In this document: one piece after another, positions 11,855-25,353 of the stretch
Layout: every line of letters begins with the position of its first letter
Numbering within the stretch: the stretch's first letter is position 1
Source: Temnothorax longispinosus
Lineage: Eukaryota > Arthropoda > Insecta > Hymenoptera > Formicidae
Direction: 5' to 3'
Assembly: GCF_030848805.1 (NCBI RefSeq)
Contig: NC_092358.1
Location: forward strand, 11,510,433 to 11,574,432
DNA: 64,000 nt
Made by a program: the position numbers and the translations under genes
Notes under the pieces: model-generated
Told to the model about the DNA's origin: nothing
The model's input: the letters and a program-made list of their open reading frames with translations, nothing else
Database searches by the model: none

Positions 11855-14800
11855 CTCTCAACGTCGTAACCGGTGATGCTGGCAGCAGCGGTAACCTTGT
11901 ATCTGCCGTGGCAGAGACGCGGCTTTAATAAATGGGGTCCGCGCGAGGTTACAACCTTCATCAGCGGAGATACACCTGATAGCATCGCCAATCTCGTCAC
12001 GCCGCCCCAGCGCCATTACCAAAGTGTCTACCGCACTTTGCCACATGCTCTCCGCGCGCGCATGCCGTGTGCTGTGCGACGACCCGTTTCTCTCTTCGCA
12101 CACAAAACACGCACACGTCCGCATACGCGCAACACTCGCCCGTCCCTCTCCCGGAAGTGCTTCTAACAATGAGATAGAGCAATAACACGTCCTCCAAACG
12201 TGCATGTTTTCGTAGAACGGGAACAATGTTGTATCTTGGAAACAGAAAAAGATTTGTACTCAACGAATAAAAAGCATGGTACAAAAGTACTTCAATAAAA
12301 TGATATCCCCAGAAAGTGACACTTTCGAGACACTTTATAGTGATATTTTAGTATTAGGTATATGCAGTGCCTTACTTTTTTATATCGTTAATGTTAATGT
12401 TATCCTATATATTTCCGCCAACTCTCGATACCAGATCTAGTCTTTTATAATTAGGGGCGGGGGCTTGTGCGGAATGAGGGCAAATATGACGTTAACGACG
12501 CCGATCTGTAAAATAAGGCTATAATAAAGTAATCTCACGTTTATATTGCGGCTGTTTTCGTGGAAGCGCGCGAGGTAGCTTTATTAGTCATAAATCATCC
12601 GGCTCGTAACTCCGGTAGCTCTGTCTATGTACTTACGCACTCCGCCTGGCGCCTTTATGAAATCGCATTACCGACCCCCGTTACAAGTATTCGTAATTTT
12701 CCATTTGATTTATATAGTCAAATACCTCCCCGTTCTCTCGATAACGCCCACGTCGAAACTGAATTTGATTTCATATCGACGCGACGATACGCGTTGTCGC
12801 AGATCGCTGTTTACAAAATCGTGGGCAGGTTGTAACGTTGCACGGCTTCAGCGTTATTCCAAAGTAATTTGCCCGTTAATTAAGTTCATGCTCGCCAAAT
12901 TACCGCGAGTGCGATATTATGCGGCGGTTCTCGACTCGTTCCGCTATGTCGTAGACGTGTTAGCATGATATCGAAATACATGGTCGATATCAAATAGCCG
13001 GTTGCATTATGTTCCCGATTAATTATACACCCGCATTCGCTTATATATTTAAACACCTTACAAAGTGGGACATTTAAGTAAATATATTAATGTCGCGTGT
13101 AATTAACGCATCGTTATTTTCAATCTACACCGATTAAATTTTACGCAATTACGTTTTCTGAGGAAGTTTCTCTCAATTACGGACTTTCATACAATTTTTA
13201 ATGAAACGACATATGAATGATATTAAGAAAACTGAGAGATTGAGATAAATTGCAATTTAGATAAAAATCTAAATTACTCGTGTAATTTGCTTCGTACATT
13301 GATATTAACATTATCTTCACGTTTACAGCGAATATCTTTCTTGGGAGATTTATTATCGGTTTTATTGCACTACTTGGGAACTTTGTGCTGAAATCCTTCG
13401 GAACGAAAATGATTTCCGAGCAAAGTCTCGATGTCCTTCATGAAGCGCGCAATGGTGGTACTACTCGAAAACAACTTCACGCGCCAATCGTAAATGGAAA
13501 CGCTGTATGCGTAAATAAACACATTTACGGCGCTTAAAAGACAGGCGATTTTTTTTCTCACGAAAAGTGCGAGCGAGCACACTTCATTCCTTACGGCTTA
13601 TACCGCACAGGACTGTTCGTTGCGACATAAACGACGACGCGGTTGTCGTTACTTCCCGGCCATTACATGCGCGCGCTTCTCGCAGAAGTTTTGCGAGAAG
13701 ATCGCGAATAACGGAGGAAGATATCAGGGCCGTGTGTACGCATTCGCGTGCAACGCCATTAAAGATGCCATAAAGTTTAACACGCCTCTGCAAGACATCC
13801 ACTGAATCTATACTCATTTTTACGTTCGACACGAGAAGTAGTGCAGATAAATTCGAATTGCCGTTGTAGTTACATAAAAAGTGTAATTTACCCTTACAAT
13901 TTAAAAGATCATAAAATAAGTACATTTAAAACTGAAGTACTGTGATTTGTGAGATCTAAATCATAAATCTTCCAAAATTTGTAAAATTAGAACAACGACT
14001 ATACATCCTTCAAATAATCTTAGAATTATTAATTTAGTCTCTAAGAAATGTGTGTGTGTATGAACGTATAGGTCTTATTTCATGAAAAAGTTGAACTAAT
14101 TGATTATGTATCTTGCCAGGATATTCGCTGCCGCTTCTATCACGCATGCTTTCACGCGTGCACTCGCGCAACTGTTCGTTATTCAGGCAAAGAAGATTTC
14201 CGATCGCGATCACGAGACCGTTTCGCCATCGGCTCGCATATTATCTTGTCAAGCTGCAGCTTCTGCGTTAACACCCAATCAGCGGATGTGCTTGTATGAA
14301 TCTTAATTCATTGGATCGAGTTACTCGAGTTCAGAGCGTATCGCGTAACTCGTCACTTTTATGGCGGATTCTCGTGTCGCGATGCAAAAGGATATCCGCA
14401 CCGTTACGCGATACTTATTTATCTATACGGATCGCGCTTTAACGAAGAAAATAGACTAGCGGCCCGCGTACACGCGCGCTTTATTTTAATTATGCCTATT
14501 AATCAACCGTCATATATCAAAAAGATACTTTAGATCAAGCCACGAATATCCTTAATCAGCGTAACTTGCAGCCTTCGAGTTGCGGCAATCAAAATGCAAA
14601 TGCGTGTCGGGGGCAAGTGAAAAACTGCTTTAACTGATTTAGCGGAGGATGCGCGGGTCTCGCGAGTGAATATTTCTCCATTCAAACTGGCAGCTCATGC
14701 ATCAATATGTATCTTCGCGTATAAGGGAAAAAAGCCTGTGTACATGAGAGAAACATGTTGATTTACTGTAAATTACTGTATATATGAAGCGAACGAGGTT

Positions 14801-17237
14801 TATTAATAAATAGAGAGCCCGAGACTGACACTTCCTTTTTAAGATCAATGTGCAGCGGAAAGCATATGATGTAGCTGTCGTAGAGATATTGAAACGTGAA
14901 AAGTTAATTTTCGATATCCATTTCAGAATCAATCCGTCAACCGATCACGTTTTACGAGTACTGTAGTTTTCGGGCAATGATTTATCCGCTCGTAGAGTAG
15001 CGATACATTAATAACGAACGTGTCGATACGGATCAGACGACCGCTAATGACCGATAAAATTGCTTTATGTAAGGAACGTTTCCCAATTCGACATTCTGTT
15101 ACGCGTATTGTTCGAACGGTCATTCCTCATCGCGAAATTGATTATAATTATTGGAGCGTGTTACACATTACGTCAAGAGTTATTTTAGCAAAACTTTATA
15201 TATATATATATACATTATACATAGATCAACAGTAGAAAAATAAATAAAATAATAGATAAAAAAGATGAAATAATAGATAACATATATAAAGAAAAAGGAG
15301 AACTTAGATTTGGTAACTTCATTAGTGTACAAAATAATTTTAACCCTCCATTTGTAAACGTTTTTTTTTGCACTCTCGGAGTGCATACGTGAATCTGTCA
15401 CGTTTGACGTTATTTTTCCCTACCTTAAAGTATTTAAAAAAATCAGAAAAAGTTCACAAAACATTTGTCTACATTGTAGTTGACAATTTTATAGCCATTT
15501 TGATAAACATCGTTTATTTAATATTTTCTGGCAGGCTTGTAAGTTTCATAGTTACAAGCAGATATCATTTTGGCTCGGCCGTCGTAGACCCACGTATACA
15601 GACAGAAGGTTATATATATAAGACGTTTAATAAAGTTCGTTATATAATATATACCTTTATATCTCAAACTTAAATAGTAGAAAACATTCAAAATAAAATT
15701 GTATTATGGAATTCAAATGAACTGATAAAAGCTCTATCATATATATCAACAAGTATCATGTATCAAAATTTTTATTTTTAGTTTAATTTTTCCGTTAATA
15801 TATTCTTGCGCACTTATTATTATTGGTCGTAAAGTAAGAACTGATACATCTATGACAGCCATTGGACGTAATTGAAACGGATTTCCGGACGCGAAGTAAT
15901 ATTCTTTCTGCCGGCACGATGGTTCTGAAAACCAGATTCAGACGCGTTTGCCAGGAGCAATCCTACAATCGTGGTCATCGAAGCGTCATAATTGGATTCG
16001 ATTGTCTGAGGAGCCAAGAATATGCAAATGAATCCATACTTCGCGCCCGATGTCCCGGTACTTATTTCTGATCGACAACGTGAATGGGAAATGAAAGCTA
16101 AGAATTCTCTCGCTTTAAATCCTCGCGCAAAAGTATCACGAGTAGAAAAGTTACTCGGAATAATCCGCGCATATAATGACATTTTCACGAAATTACTCTT
16201 CGCGATTCCATATAACTTCGTTCCCTCTTCAATATTCTTTAGCTGTTATTCGGTATAAGATCTAAAAAAAAAAAAATCACCGATTTCCGCACCTGTAACT
16301 ATTTTTTCCTTTAATATACTGTCAGTATCGCTAGAAATGGAGATCCCGAGAATGCACATCGAATCGGAAGCGATCCAGAATTGTTACAAATCGCAAAATT
16401 ATTTACGTCTACATAATGCAGCCGGCTCCCGCTCGAGTATTCGCGGCACGTTGGAATTTCCCTCGCAAAATGTGAATTTTGTTCTCTAAGCTCTCAAGAG
16501 CGATATTGTACGGAACGCTTTTCCGCGGCGTATATCGCCGCGCCGGCCATTTTACAAGCTTCCCCGTCTGAATGCAAACAAGTAAACCTGAATATTATCG
16601 ATAAAACGCGCTCTCTGGTGCGCGTTCGCACGCGATAAAGGCGGATTGTCGCCGCTCGCTAGCCTTCTCGACGATAAGACGTCGAGTAACATAATGGGTT
16701 TCGTCAGAAGAGGGGTTTGCTCGGGCAATTTAGATTAGATCAAGTCGTCAAAGTTGACGGGTTTAACGACGCACTTTCACGATGTTCGACGCGAAGATAA
16801 ACAGGTAGATGAATTGAGGGATGGAATAGGGAGTTTAATAGCTCAATATATGTTAAACTTATGCTCCCTACCCTATTTACAAATTCGCAAGTCTTTTTTT
16901 TATATCCTAATATCCTTGCCTTTCGAGATATTGCATTTTAGAATACACAACTTTAATATTGATATAAAATTATAAAAAAATCTCTCGTTCGCTCATCGAC
17001 CATTTCCACTCATGCGTTCTTTCTTCATTGTAGATGAAATGGTTTGTATTGCGGAAAGTCACTCAGAAATTCCATAAATGTATAAATCAGTAACGTCGTA
17101 AAAGCGAGTTTCTTTCTGGAAGGTTGAAATGCGAAAAGAACTGGGCAGGGAAGAATGGCAAGAGGTGATAAGTTTGCGATTTCGGTGAAAGAATAATTTT
17201 TTCGCACTCTTGGGGCATCATCAAAACTAGCTTAGGG

Positions 17238-17262
17238 TCTCTCTCTCTCTCTCTCTCTCTCT
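17238..17262. repeat. (CT)n microsatellite
   Basis: About 12 CT units followed by a T-run and CTT words. Confidence 0.9.
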
Positions 17263-19900
17263 TTTTTCTTCTACCTCTGTTTAGTCGCGGTCGATGAACC
17301 GCTTAATATTTAAGATACGTTCCTCTCGCCGAATGATACTCTCGCGTATCTCTCGCGCACACACCTAAATCCAGAACGCAGTTTGTGTACGTCGCGTTTT
17401 ACGTTTGCGAACACGACGTGACCCGGGTGCGGAACAACGCTAACCGAAAGACGGAAACGTGTCTAATAGCGTTTTCGGCTCGCACTTAAGGCCAATTCCC
17501 ACGGGATCGTGATTCATTCGAAGCGCATTTGGATTCCAATCAGAATCTAAGGAGTTGGATTCCGAACTAAAAACCAAACTAAAGTTAAACGTAAACTGGA
17601 ACATCCAAAATACTTAACAGTCGTTCTTTCGTACGTGGTATATAAATAAATATGTGTTACCGTTAAACCTCACTCTTCTTCGCGTATTCTGATAAACTTA
17701 ATAAAGAAACAATAAGATTAAATAAATAATATAATTAATAATATAAAGCAACAAATATAAAGATGCGTGATATAATGTCAGAAACAATATAAATCGATAA
17801 ACGTCAGGTTCTACCCGCGAGGAAAAAAATATTGCCGTGACGAAGCTGACACACGTTATTTCAAATTAGAGTGTTGTGTTTTATTGTAACACATTGTTGA
17901 GGTATGTGTTTTATTGTAGTACGTGTTTCCACGTTCCGGCCAATATCTGTAATATCCGACCCTCGGGAAAGAGACTCGCACGCAACGCGCTGCGATTCCA
18001 TTCGCCGCGGCTTATTCGAAACTTCGTTCATCGTGACAAAATAACGTGCGACACACGTGTATCGGGGCCCACAGGCGCACGTGCATGACTGGCCGCAGAG
18101 GCAAAAAGTTAAAAAATGGTCAACCACGTGCGCGAATCAGCCTTTCATCACGTCGGGCAACTGCGACGAGCAGCTCTCTCAAATTAACGAGCGTGTTAAA
18201 ATGAACCGTGGTTACGAAAACGTAATTTGCAACGTTTTACGTGTTTAAAAAGCTCTGAAAAGTCCGAGAATTCAAAGATCTTGTCTCAAAATCTTGAAAT
18301 ATAAAAAGACCTCAACTCTTAGGAAGCATATCTAAATTTTGAATCAAGTCAAATGGAATTTAAATTAGAGTCCAAATTAATTAAATTAAATTTTTTAGAT
18401 CCATGATGTTAAAAAAAACTCATAAATCTAGCTCTTAGAGTTTAAATCTTTCTCTTAGAGTTTAAAAATCCGAGGATCTTTACGGATGTTATAAATAAAA
18501 ATGAAGAAAGAGCACATTAAAAATTGAAATATAAAGGACAGAGATTCTTAAATACACCAAGATAATCTAACAAAAATTCGTTGAATTGTATAAGATCGAA
18601 ATTCTATAAAATCAAGAATCTTAACAAGTTCAGGAATTTGAGCGTAAATCGTCGATCTAAAAGAATTTATACCAAGAAACTAGATATTTGATTTGTATGA
18701 GATATCACGGGCGTTAACCGCCTTTCACGTTAATCGTCGCGACGGAATGAATGCCGACTGAAGGCAAAACTTCTCGTACGGACACAAGTGACCGCCGCCG
18801 CCGCCGCGAGTGGACGGTAATCCTATCGTTAATAGAATTGGTCGACCAGCGGGATTCCATTAGCAATATATAAAGGATCGGTGTTCTATTCCATCGCGAT
18901 AACGTATACGCTCCTCTTTCTCCCTCCAACTCCTACCCTTGTCTCCTCTCTCGGACGCGGTCAGACCTAGGCACCTTCGGAGCAGCAATCGATTCGATCT
19001 CCTTCGCTTCTGCCGAATGGATCGGCCCTTTCGCCCACCCACCCTCTTTTGCGTTCGAGCTTTTAATGGGCCGGGAGAGCTTACGCAATTAAACCGGGAC
19101 CTCGGTTTAAGTGAATTAAATCCACTCGACGGTAAGGCACCTCCATGTACGGGTCGTCTCCGCGACGCTGTCCAAGTGGTCAACGAGAGATACGATAACG
19201 TAACTCAATCGAACTCACCGTTTAACTTTCCTATGCAAATACTAAAGAGAGAGGAAGGGGGAGAGAAACTGGGAGAGAGAGAGATATTTCAGAAAGAGAT
19301 AAAAGGCATGGGATGCAAGATAAAGTTCGCTCAGTTCTGAGAACAGTAGTTTCTCTCATTTTCTCTCTATCTCTTTAAAACTGAAAGCCATTTCGGACGA
19401 TTTATAGAATAATCTTAAATTCATGATAAGTAACATGAAAGTAATAGCATAAAAATTCGTGAAAAATCGGATAATGAAGTATTAATCGTTAATTTACTAT
19501 GATTATATTTATGACATAAGAAGCATATAAATATAATATAGGTTATTATTATATGTATTTATCATCTGAAATTTTTAATATGCTTATAAAAATTTTTATT
19601 GCTTTATTGCTTTATTGAAGAATATAATTATCAATGAACGAATTATATATTCTCCAATTAAATATCGCAAATTATTCTTGACAAAAACGTGTCAGTTCAA
19701 TAATCCTGTACATTTTTCTCGAGATGCTCATTATGATATAACAAATTATTAAAATCGATGTTTTACATTTACATCCGGATGCCAATTTAATTTTCCTTCT
19801 CTCGAGGTAACTAGGTCTCCGAGAATTGCGCGAGTTCCTATCCCCGGGCAGGTGGCATGAGGAGTAGTGCATAGTTCGAGTTAAGTGAATTAAATTCAGC

Positions 19901-19903
19901 CAC

Positions 19904-19948
<45 letters not shown>

Positions 19949-19949
19949 C
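19901..19949. repeat. (CA)n microsatellite
   Basis: A CA run with CATACATA interruptions at its 5' end and AAACACG at its 3' end. Confidence 0.95.
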
Positions 19950-20410
19950 GCAAATGTAAAGAAGAGAGAGAACAGAGTTGCTGGAGTTGGCCGCCGGTCG
20001 GTCTGTTGGCAATCGATGCCGAGTGTGGTCAAAGGAAGATATGATTACAAGATAACGGTAGACCGATCTCGCAGAAAGCTCCGAGAGTTCTCCACACAAT
20101 TCGCGTTGCGTATGTAAATAGAACCACGCGCGGCCAAACACGAACAACGGCGGCATACCTATACTTGCGAAAAAGCGGCGATTCAACCGCGAATCGACTC
20201 GAGCTCTTTTTCGATCGATAACGAGAAACAAGCGCTCCTTTCCTCTGTTTCTTATCTTGACGAGTAAGAATTGAATTCAAGTGTTGCATAAGTGCGTCGA
20301 TCGATACTAATTCACTTATTTTTACACTTCTACGTCCCTCGGCGTTCGCATTTCCATTTCGGTATCAGGAAAATTCGGACTACGCGAGACCTAAATTGAA
20401 AAGTAATTTC

Positions 20411-20413
<3 letters not shown>

Positions 20414-20454
<41 letters not shown>
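20414..20454. repeat. (GA)n microsatellite
   Basis: About 20 uninterrupted GA units. Confidence 0.95.
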
Positions 20455-20456
<2 letters not shown>

Positions 20457-20858
20457 CTTATTAAAATGTCCATCAGTATTTTATAACTTTTCTACGTAAA
20501 GAAGAACTTCAATATCGTCTCACGTTTCACATTTCTTCGTCGAACGTTTTTAATCTTTCAAAAATTATTTCATTATATAATATATTTTTAATAAATTCGA
20601 AGGTCTCCTAATTTTAGTTTTACCAAGATTTATCCACAAATATCTTAATTAAATAGTATCTTAATGAACCTTAATTAAAATATGATAAGATCTGCTACTA
20701 ACCAAGTACCTATATACTATTCGTCGACTTGAGAAGATTGCGAAAAGCAGCGTTTCTCGGAAATTACTGGCAATCATGCCCCGTTTTTCATATTACACAC
20801 ATCACATAAAATTACAAACAGAATTCTATCTTAGAATCTGACACAAATTATAAATCAA

Positions 20859-20990
20859 CCACTACAATTGAGGTGGCTGGATGACATTCGAAGGACTGCG
20901 GAGAAAAATTGGCTGCAGATAGCAGCAAACCGAGACTCATGGAAAAGGATGGAAGAAGCCTACATCCAGGAGTGGATGATGATGGGCTGA
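20859..20990 (+). pseudogene. LINE reverse transcriptase C-terminus, 5'-truncated fragment
   Basis: One frame encodes 43 residues and a stop, starting PLQLRWLDDIRRTA and containing EKNWLQIAANRDSWKRM and EEAYIQEWMMMG. The pattern RW.DDI...A..NW...A..R..W...EEAYI..W is the conserved C-terminal tail of endonuclease/reverse-transcriptase proteins of insect non-LTR retrotransposons (family knowledge). The stop is followed by a (GAA)n-type tail (20991-21014), as expected for the 3' end of such an element. Everything upstream is missing, the classic result of 5' truncation during target-primed reverse transcription. The exact clade (RTE- or Jockey-like) cannot be set from this piece. Confidence 0.75.
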
Positions 20991-21014
20991 GGAAGAAGAA
21001 GAAGAAAAAGAAGA
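20991..21014 (+). repeat. LINE 3' tail, (GAA)n-rich
   Basis: GAAGAAGAAGAAG..AAAAAGAAG directly after the stop codon of the LINE fragment. It reads as the simple-repeat tail on which reverse transcription started. Confidence 0.6.
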
Positions 21015-21373
21015 CGATCAACGAATTATAGAGCAAGTTTGTAATTAAGATAATTTCGATAAAATTTTAAAAAGAGATAGACGAGGCAGACATGAATGAA
21101 AAAAACTGTTGCAGAAACGATGTATAATATCGTTAGTAATAATCGCAAATCAATTCCTCGCGAATGCCTGCTCCGTTCCTTCGTAGATTCGCGTATCAGT
21201 CTCGTCCCGCGACAAATGTAGCGGAACATGTAATTCGTGCATTCAATTGCAGAGACGGCTGAGTTAATTGCATCCGGCTGCTATGCACAAGCGTGTAAGC
21301 AACAAACGGCGTAGCCGTTACATCGTATTGACCCTCTCTCTGTGCGTAGCCCAATGTTTAGCCTCTACCTATG

Positions 21374-21412
<39 letters not shown>
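21374..21412. repeat. (CT)n microsatellite
   Basis: About 19 CT units. Confidence 0.95.
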
Positions 21413-21416
<4 letters not shown>

Positions 21417-21829
21417 GTGCATTTACACATACCTACATACGGGTGTAATATCCAGGTAGCCTAGTTCTGGAGAGCATGCAATTAATCACATACTCCAAAA
21501 CGTGCTAAATACTAACAATAAGATTACAATCGTCGCTTATCTTGTTATAGTATAATAATAATTGTAGCAAAATCAATATTTCGTGTTCATATTTCGATCA
21601 CGTGTATCTTATGTAAATATTAAATAAAAATTTAAATATTTAACCAGTGCCATTATTATCTTGTTATATTATTTGACTTTACCCGTTTTATTATTTAGTT
21701 ACATACTCGTAATGGCTTTGTAATGGTCTCGTTCTCCTGGCTATCGGGTGAGTTTTACAATATCATTTAAAACGACTTGAATTACAGTTAACATTTTTAC
21801 AGACATCAATTCGATAGTCAATGTCGTTT

Positions 21830-22030
21830 TTGGATCTTCCAATCGTGAAACTCACTGAGTAAGAATGGAGAAGGGGAGCAATCACTAATTAATTTTTGTA
21901 TATTTCGCTGAAGATGGCTCAATCCCGAGCCGAAACGTTCGATTATATACACTGTAAATAAATCAGTGAATTGGATCTTTTACGCACCGATAACTGCGTT
22001 TGACTCTCATAGCCATCCTTTATCAGTTTA
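21830..22030 (+). mobile_element. Possible Penelope-like element terminal fragment
   Basis: At 21906-21937 the sequence contains CTGAAGATGGCTC followed by AATCCC and GAGCCGAAACG. The words CTGAAGATGGC...GCCGAAACGT form a compact hairpin (GGCTC/GAGCC). I recall this arrangement from the terminal repeats of Penelope-like and related GIY-YIG retroelements in many animal genomes. It also resembles the CUGANGA...GAAA boxes of hammerhead ribozymes that such elements carry. No reverse transcriptase frame is present nearby, so this would be a terminal fragment or solo repeat. Limits are approximate. Confidence 0.35.
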
Positions 22031-24257
22031 TTTAGTTACATCTATTTACGTTTGTGATATATTTCCGTGTTGTCACGGTTAATTAAATTTTCCACATTTA
22101 CCGGATACCGAAATTAGATGTCACTACATTTTGCACGCCGCGCGCCGGCGTATTCGAAGCTACATACGGTAGCGGGTAGATGGTTTTTCGTATTATGATA
22201 TTTAATAGCGACATAAAGGCGCGAATACTTTGGATAGCTCGAATAATTAAATTTTAGCAAAGTAACAAAATTTGTATTATACTGTATAACTTTTACAACA
22301 GTTTTATTTAAGAATAATTAAGGAAAATACCTAATTATTTATGAAAAGATTTTTTACATAATAAAACTTCGTTTTAACAGGTATAAACATAATAAATTAA
22401 TAAAATTTTTATTAAAACTCAAAATTTAATCGTCTATCCTTAGATATGTAAAATAACTCGGCGCCACAACTTTTATTTTGACAAATTTTTCAATAAATAT
22501 ATCATTAAATCGGTTATATACATTAAAAAGACTCGTACTTGTAACGAAATTTCGTACATAATGCGCATAGCGATGGAATTAAACGAAAGCCAAAGCTAAT
22601 TTCCGTTCACGGGCTAAACTTCCTGCAAATTAAATGTTCGTTCTTTACTTTTCCAACGCGCGTCTTCGGTGAAACATTCGATCCTCTCGATGGCGGACGA
22701 TAACGTTTAATTAAAGGCGAACTCGAAGAAGTCATAGTATTTTATGTGGAAAGTTTCAGTCAAAGAAGAGATGTATCTCTCTCCCTCTACGCTATATATA
22801 TACAAAACGCGGGACGGAGGAAGAAATGCGAGAGAGACTCGCCCCCCTTGTGCGAGTCGTTCGCTCTATATACGAACCTCCGCCTCGTTTCCGCTTCATC
22901 TTGCTCCGGTTAACGGCAAGTTGTAAGCGATCGCGGAGGTCGCAATGCGATTACATTGTCGATGCCGTCGTTGATTCTCCTCTCCCCGTCGGGCTTTATT
23001 TTACTTACTACCGAGTGGGGCAAACTCGGGTTAAGTACCGACGACCACTTCGGCACAACGGGGGAGGATACCACTCAAAAGGCCATCGTCGCGACGCCCG
23101 GCCCGTTCGTTCCGCTACTATTCTACTACTATTCAAGGGATTCAGTTTAATCTTACATTCTCGACGCGAAACTCGCGAGTAGAGCTTTCGAGGGTCTAAG
23201 TTAATTTAATTCCGGTTCGGATAGGATTTACGGTGGATTAAATGATTATTGAATGTAAAGATGGCAGGAATATTAACTAAATAACGCGTCTATCTATAGT
23301 TCAGTATATGTCGCTTGTTAATTATACTATGATAAAACACTAACTGCAAAAGTTGTTAAAATTATAATAAGAGTTTTGTTAAATAAAGATTGCTTTATAT
23401 AATATAAACACATATATACACAAGTGAAGAAGTAACGTGATTCTAAAAATATATATTTATATAAATTCTATTTAATAAAACTGTTTATAATATGATCTAT
23501 TTAACAAAACGCCCATCGATGGTTTCTTTATGAAGGAACATTATTGCTATCGTTCTTTTAAATCAAAGTCGAATAATGTAAGATCAAGGATGCGATACAC
23601 AACGATACAACAAGATAAAAACCTGATCAACGCTTCATGGACGTCCGTTTTAAATTTACACCAAATCTGGCATCTCGACGAGATCAAAGTGTTTCGTGCA
23701 ATTATCTCGATGGAATCAAAGCTGTCGCACGGTGGTACCGTGGTATACATCATTAATGCGATTATATACGATCATCTGATTTAGACGAGCGCGACGTGCC
23801 TTATACCACCGGCATCTCGGCTGCTACCCGCCTTCCCGCCGTAATTGCGCGTTAATAAAATGTAACCGATATATCCCGAGAGAAAAACAGACAGGGAGAG
23901 AAAGGGGGGGGGGGAAGGGCAGAGATATCCCTCCCCGAAATCGGCGCTGCGCAAAGCGGTGCGTTGCCGCGGGCGCATAATGGCACGCTCGCCGGTGATC
24001 CGGTCCGGAGATTACGCCACGCCGGCTACACGATAATCATCTAGATATTGCTCCTGCGTACGTACTGCGTCTGAATGGCGTACGGAGTACATACGGCCAA
24101 TACGCGGGATCAGATAATTGGCATTCAGCTGAACCACGACCGTCGATGCGATGGGCTGCCCGTCCCTATCACCCGCAATCTCTCCTTGTCTCTCTATCTC
24201 TCTCTCTCTCATGCGTATGTGCATATGAGTGTGTGTCAAAGAAGAGAAAAACTGAAT
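22031..24257. other. Non-genic stretch
   Basis: AT-rich at 22240-22560 and 23300-23500 and GC-rich at 22820-23170. It holds a run of eleven G residues at 23904-23914 and short CT tracts near 24180-24212. The ORFs at 22826-23182 and 23530-23784 are not recognisable. Confidence 0.4.
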
Positions 24258-24295
24258 CGATAATCAACCGATAATCAATCGATAATCAACCGATT
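24258..24295. repeat. 11-bp tandem repeat, three and a half units
   Basis: CGATAATCAAC / CGATAATCAAT / CGATAATCAAC / CGATT. This is a small minisatellite that is also rich in GATAATC, a homeodomain/GATA-like word. A binding role is only a guess. Confidence 0.7.
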
Positions 24296-24464
24296 CATTA
24301 CAATATTTTTGTTATTCCAATGTAATTAAATATTTCTGAAATAGAGCAAGAGATTATTATAAGCTTGGTTCATAATTTCATGATGCTGATTTGCCCATAG
24401 AGTTATAAAAGTTTAATTTTTCCTTACTTTAGATAAATCCGGGCGTTTTTGAACAAAATTCTGC

Positions 24465-25353
24465 AGGGGAGACCGGGGCGAAGTCGTTTTTGCAATTATC
24501 TCGAAATCTGTATGTTGTGTGAACTCGCCATCATTAATACTGTAAGCGCGGCTTATGGTGCCCACGTAACCAACGGAGTTTAGTGAGGTTACGTGCCATG
24601 TGATTCTTATCGAAGCAAACGTGTTTTCGCAGGTCGAAAGTAAAATTTCTTCCGCATCGAAAGTTTGTAATATCTTAAGTATTATTGTCTCTCCGAATCT
24701 CAAAGTAAGTGATTCTAAAGAGTAATGCATGCTGAACACGAATCCAGTGCAGTTTTTTTATTTTTTCATTGATTTCTATTATTTTATAAGCGACCAAACC
24801 TAAAATTTGTGTTCGGGGCGAAGTCGTTTCCAAGCCAAAACGAAGTCAAGAAAACTAAATAATATGTGCTGCGTATGCTCGGAGATAATAAAAAACAAAG
24901 CCGATGAAAAACAGTGCATTTCGTGTAGGCGTACCTAAGGTACACAACGAGTGCGTGCGCTCGTCAGACTCTGTTTTTACATTAAAACTCTTAACGAAAA
25001 AAAAATTGATTTTCTTGAAATTATTTTTCGCTTTCCATTTTTCTACTAAAAAACAATGAATAAAGTGTATTCTATTATTTTTTATGATCAAAATTATGTA
25101 TCTTTATTTAAAATCCAGTCCGAGAATGAAGACACGACTCCGCCCCGGGAATTTTGACTTTTCGATTTTTGCACCTTTGTCGTTTTTACTCTATACCGGT
25201 TGAACAAAGCGACGTAGACCAAAAATGCCTATATAAATTTTGTAGCCAAGGGTTCACTCTTTACAATGGTATACTATATTTCACTAAAATGATTTATTTT
25301 GTTGTTAAAAATCGGCACCAAAAAAAAAGGCCGACTTTGCTCCGGTCTTCCCT
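24465..25353. mobile_element. Non-autonomous DNA transposon with GGGGCGAAGTCG motifs
   Basis: The left end AGGGGAGACCGGGGCGAAGTCG is matched by the right end; read on the minus strand this is AGGGAAGACCGGAGCAAAGTCGG. That gives an imperfect terminal inverted repeat of about 22 bp around an 889-bp element. The same core recurs inside, direct at 24814-24828 (GTTCGGGGCGAAGTCG) and inverted at 25135-25148 (CGACTCCGCCCCGG). Repeated subterminal motifs are typical of transposase binding sites. No transposase frame is intact; minus and plus ORFs inside are short and unrecognised. A target duplication could not be defined, so the superfamily is unassigned. Confidence 0.7.

Larger units (their letters stand above)
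10878..19900. other. Long non-genic stretch
   Basis: Nine kilobases without a supportable gene. Contents are (CT)n at 11817-11853 and 17238-17262, (CCG)n at 18791-18808, AT-rich tracts at 11230-11420, 15180-15300 and 17690-17780, and GC-richer islands near 12000-12170 and 18900-19200. The plus ORF at 18939-19340 (133 codons) and the ORFs at 11638-12284 carry no recognisable domain and overlap repeats. This may be intron or intergenic DNA. Confidence 0.4.

Noticed and set aside
17488..17600. AAGGCCAATTCCCAC as a possible transposon end
   Set aside because: No matching inverted partner was found within the next few kilobases.
24258..24295. Regularly spaced 11-bp units considered as a CRISPR-like array
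   Set aside because: The units are contiguous without spacers and the genome is eukaryotic; it is a minisatellite.
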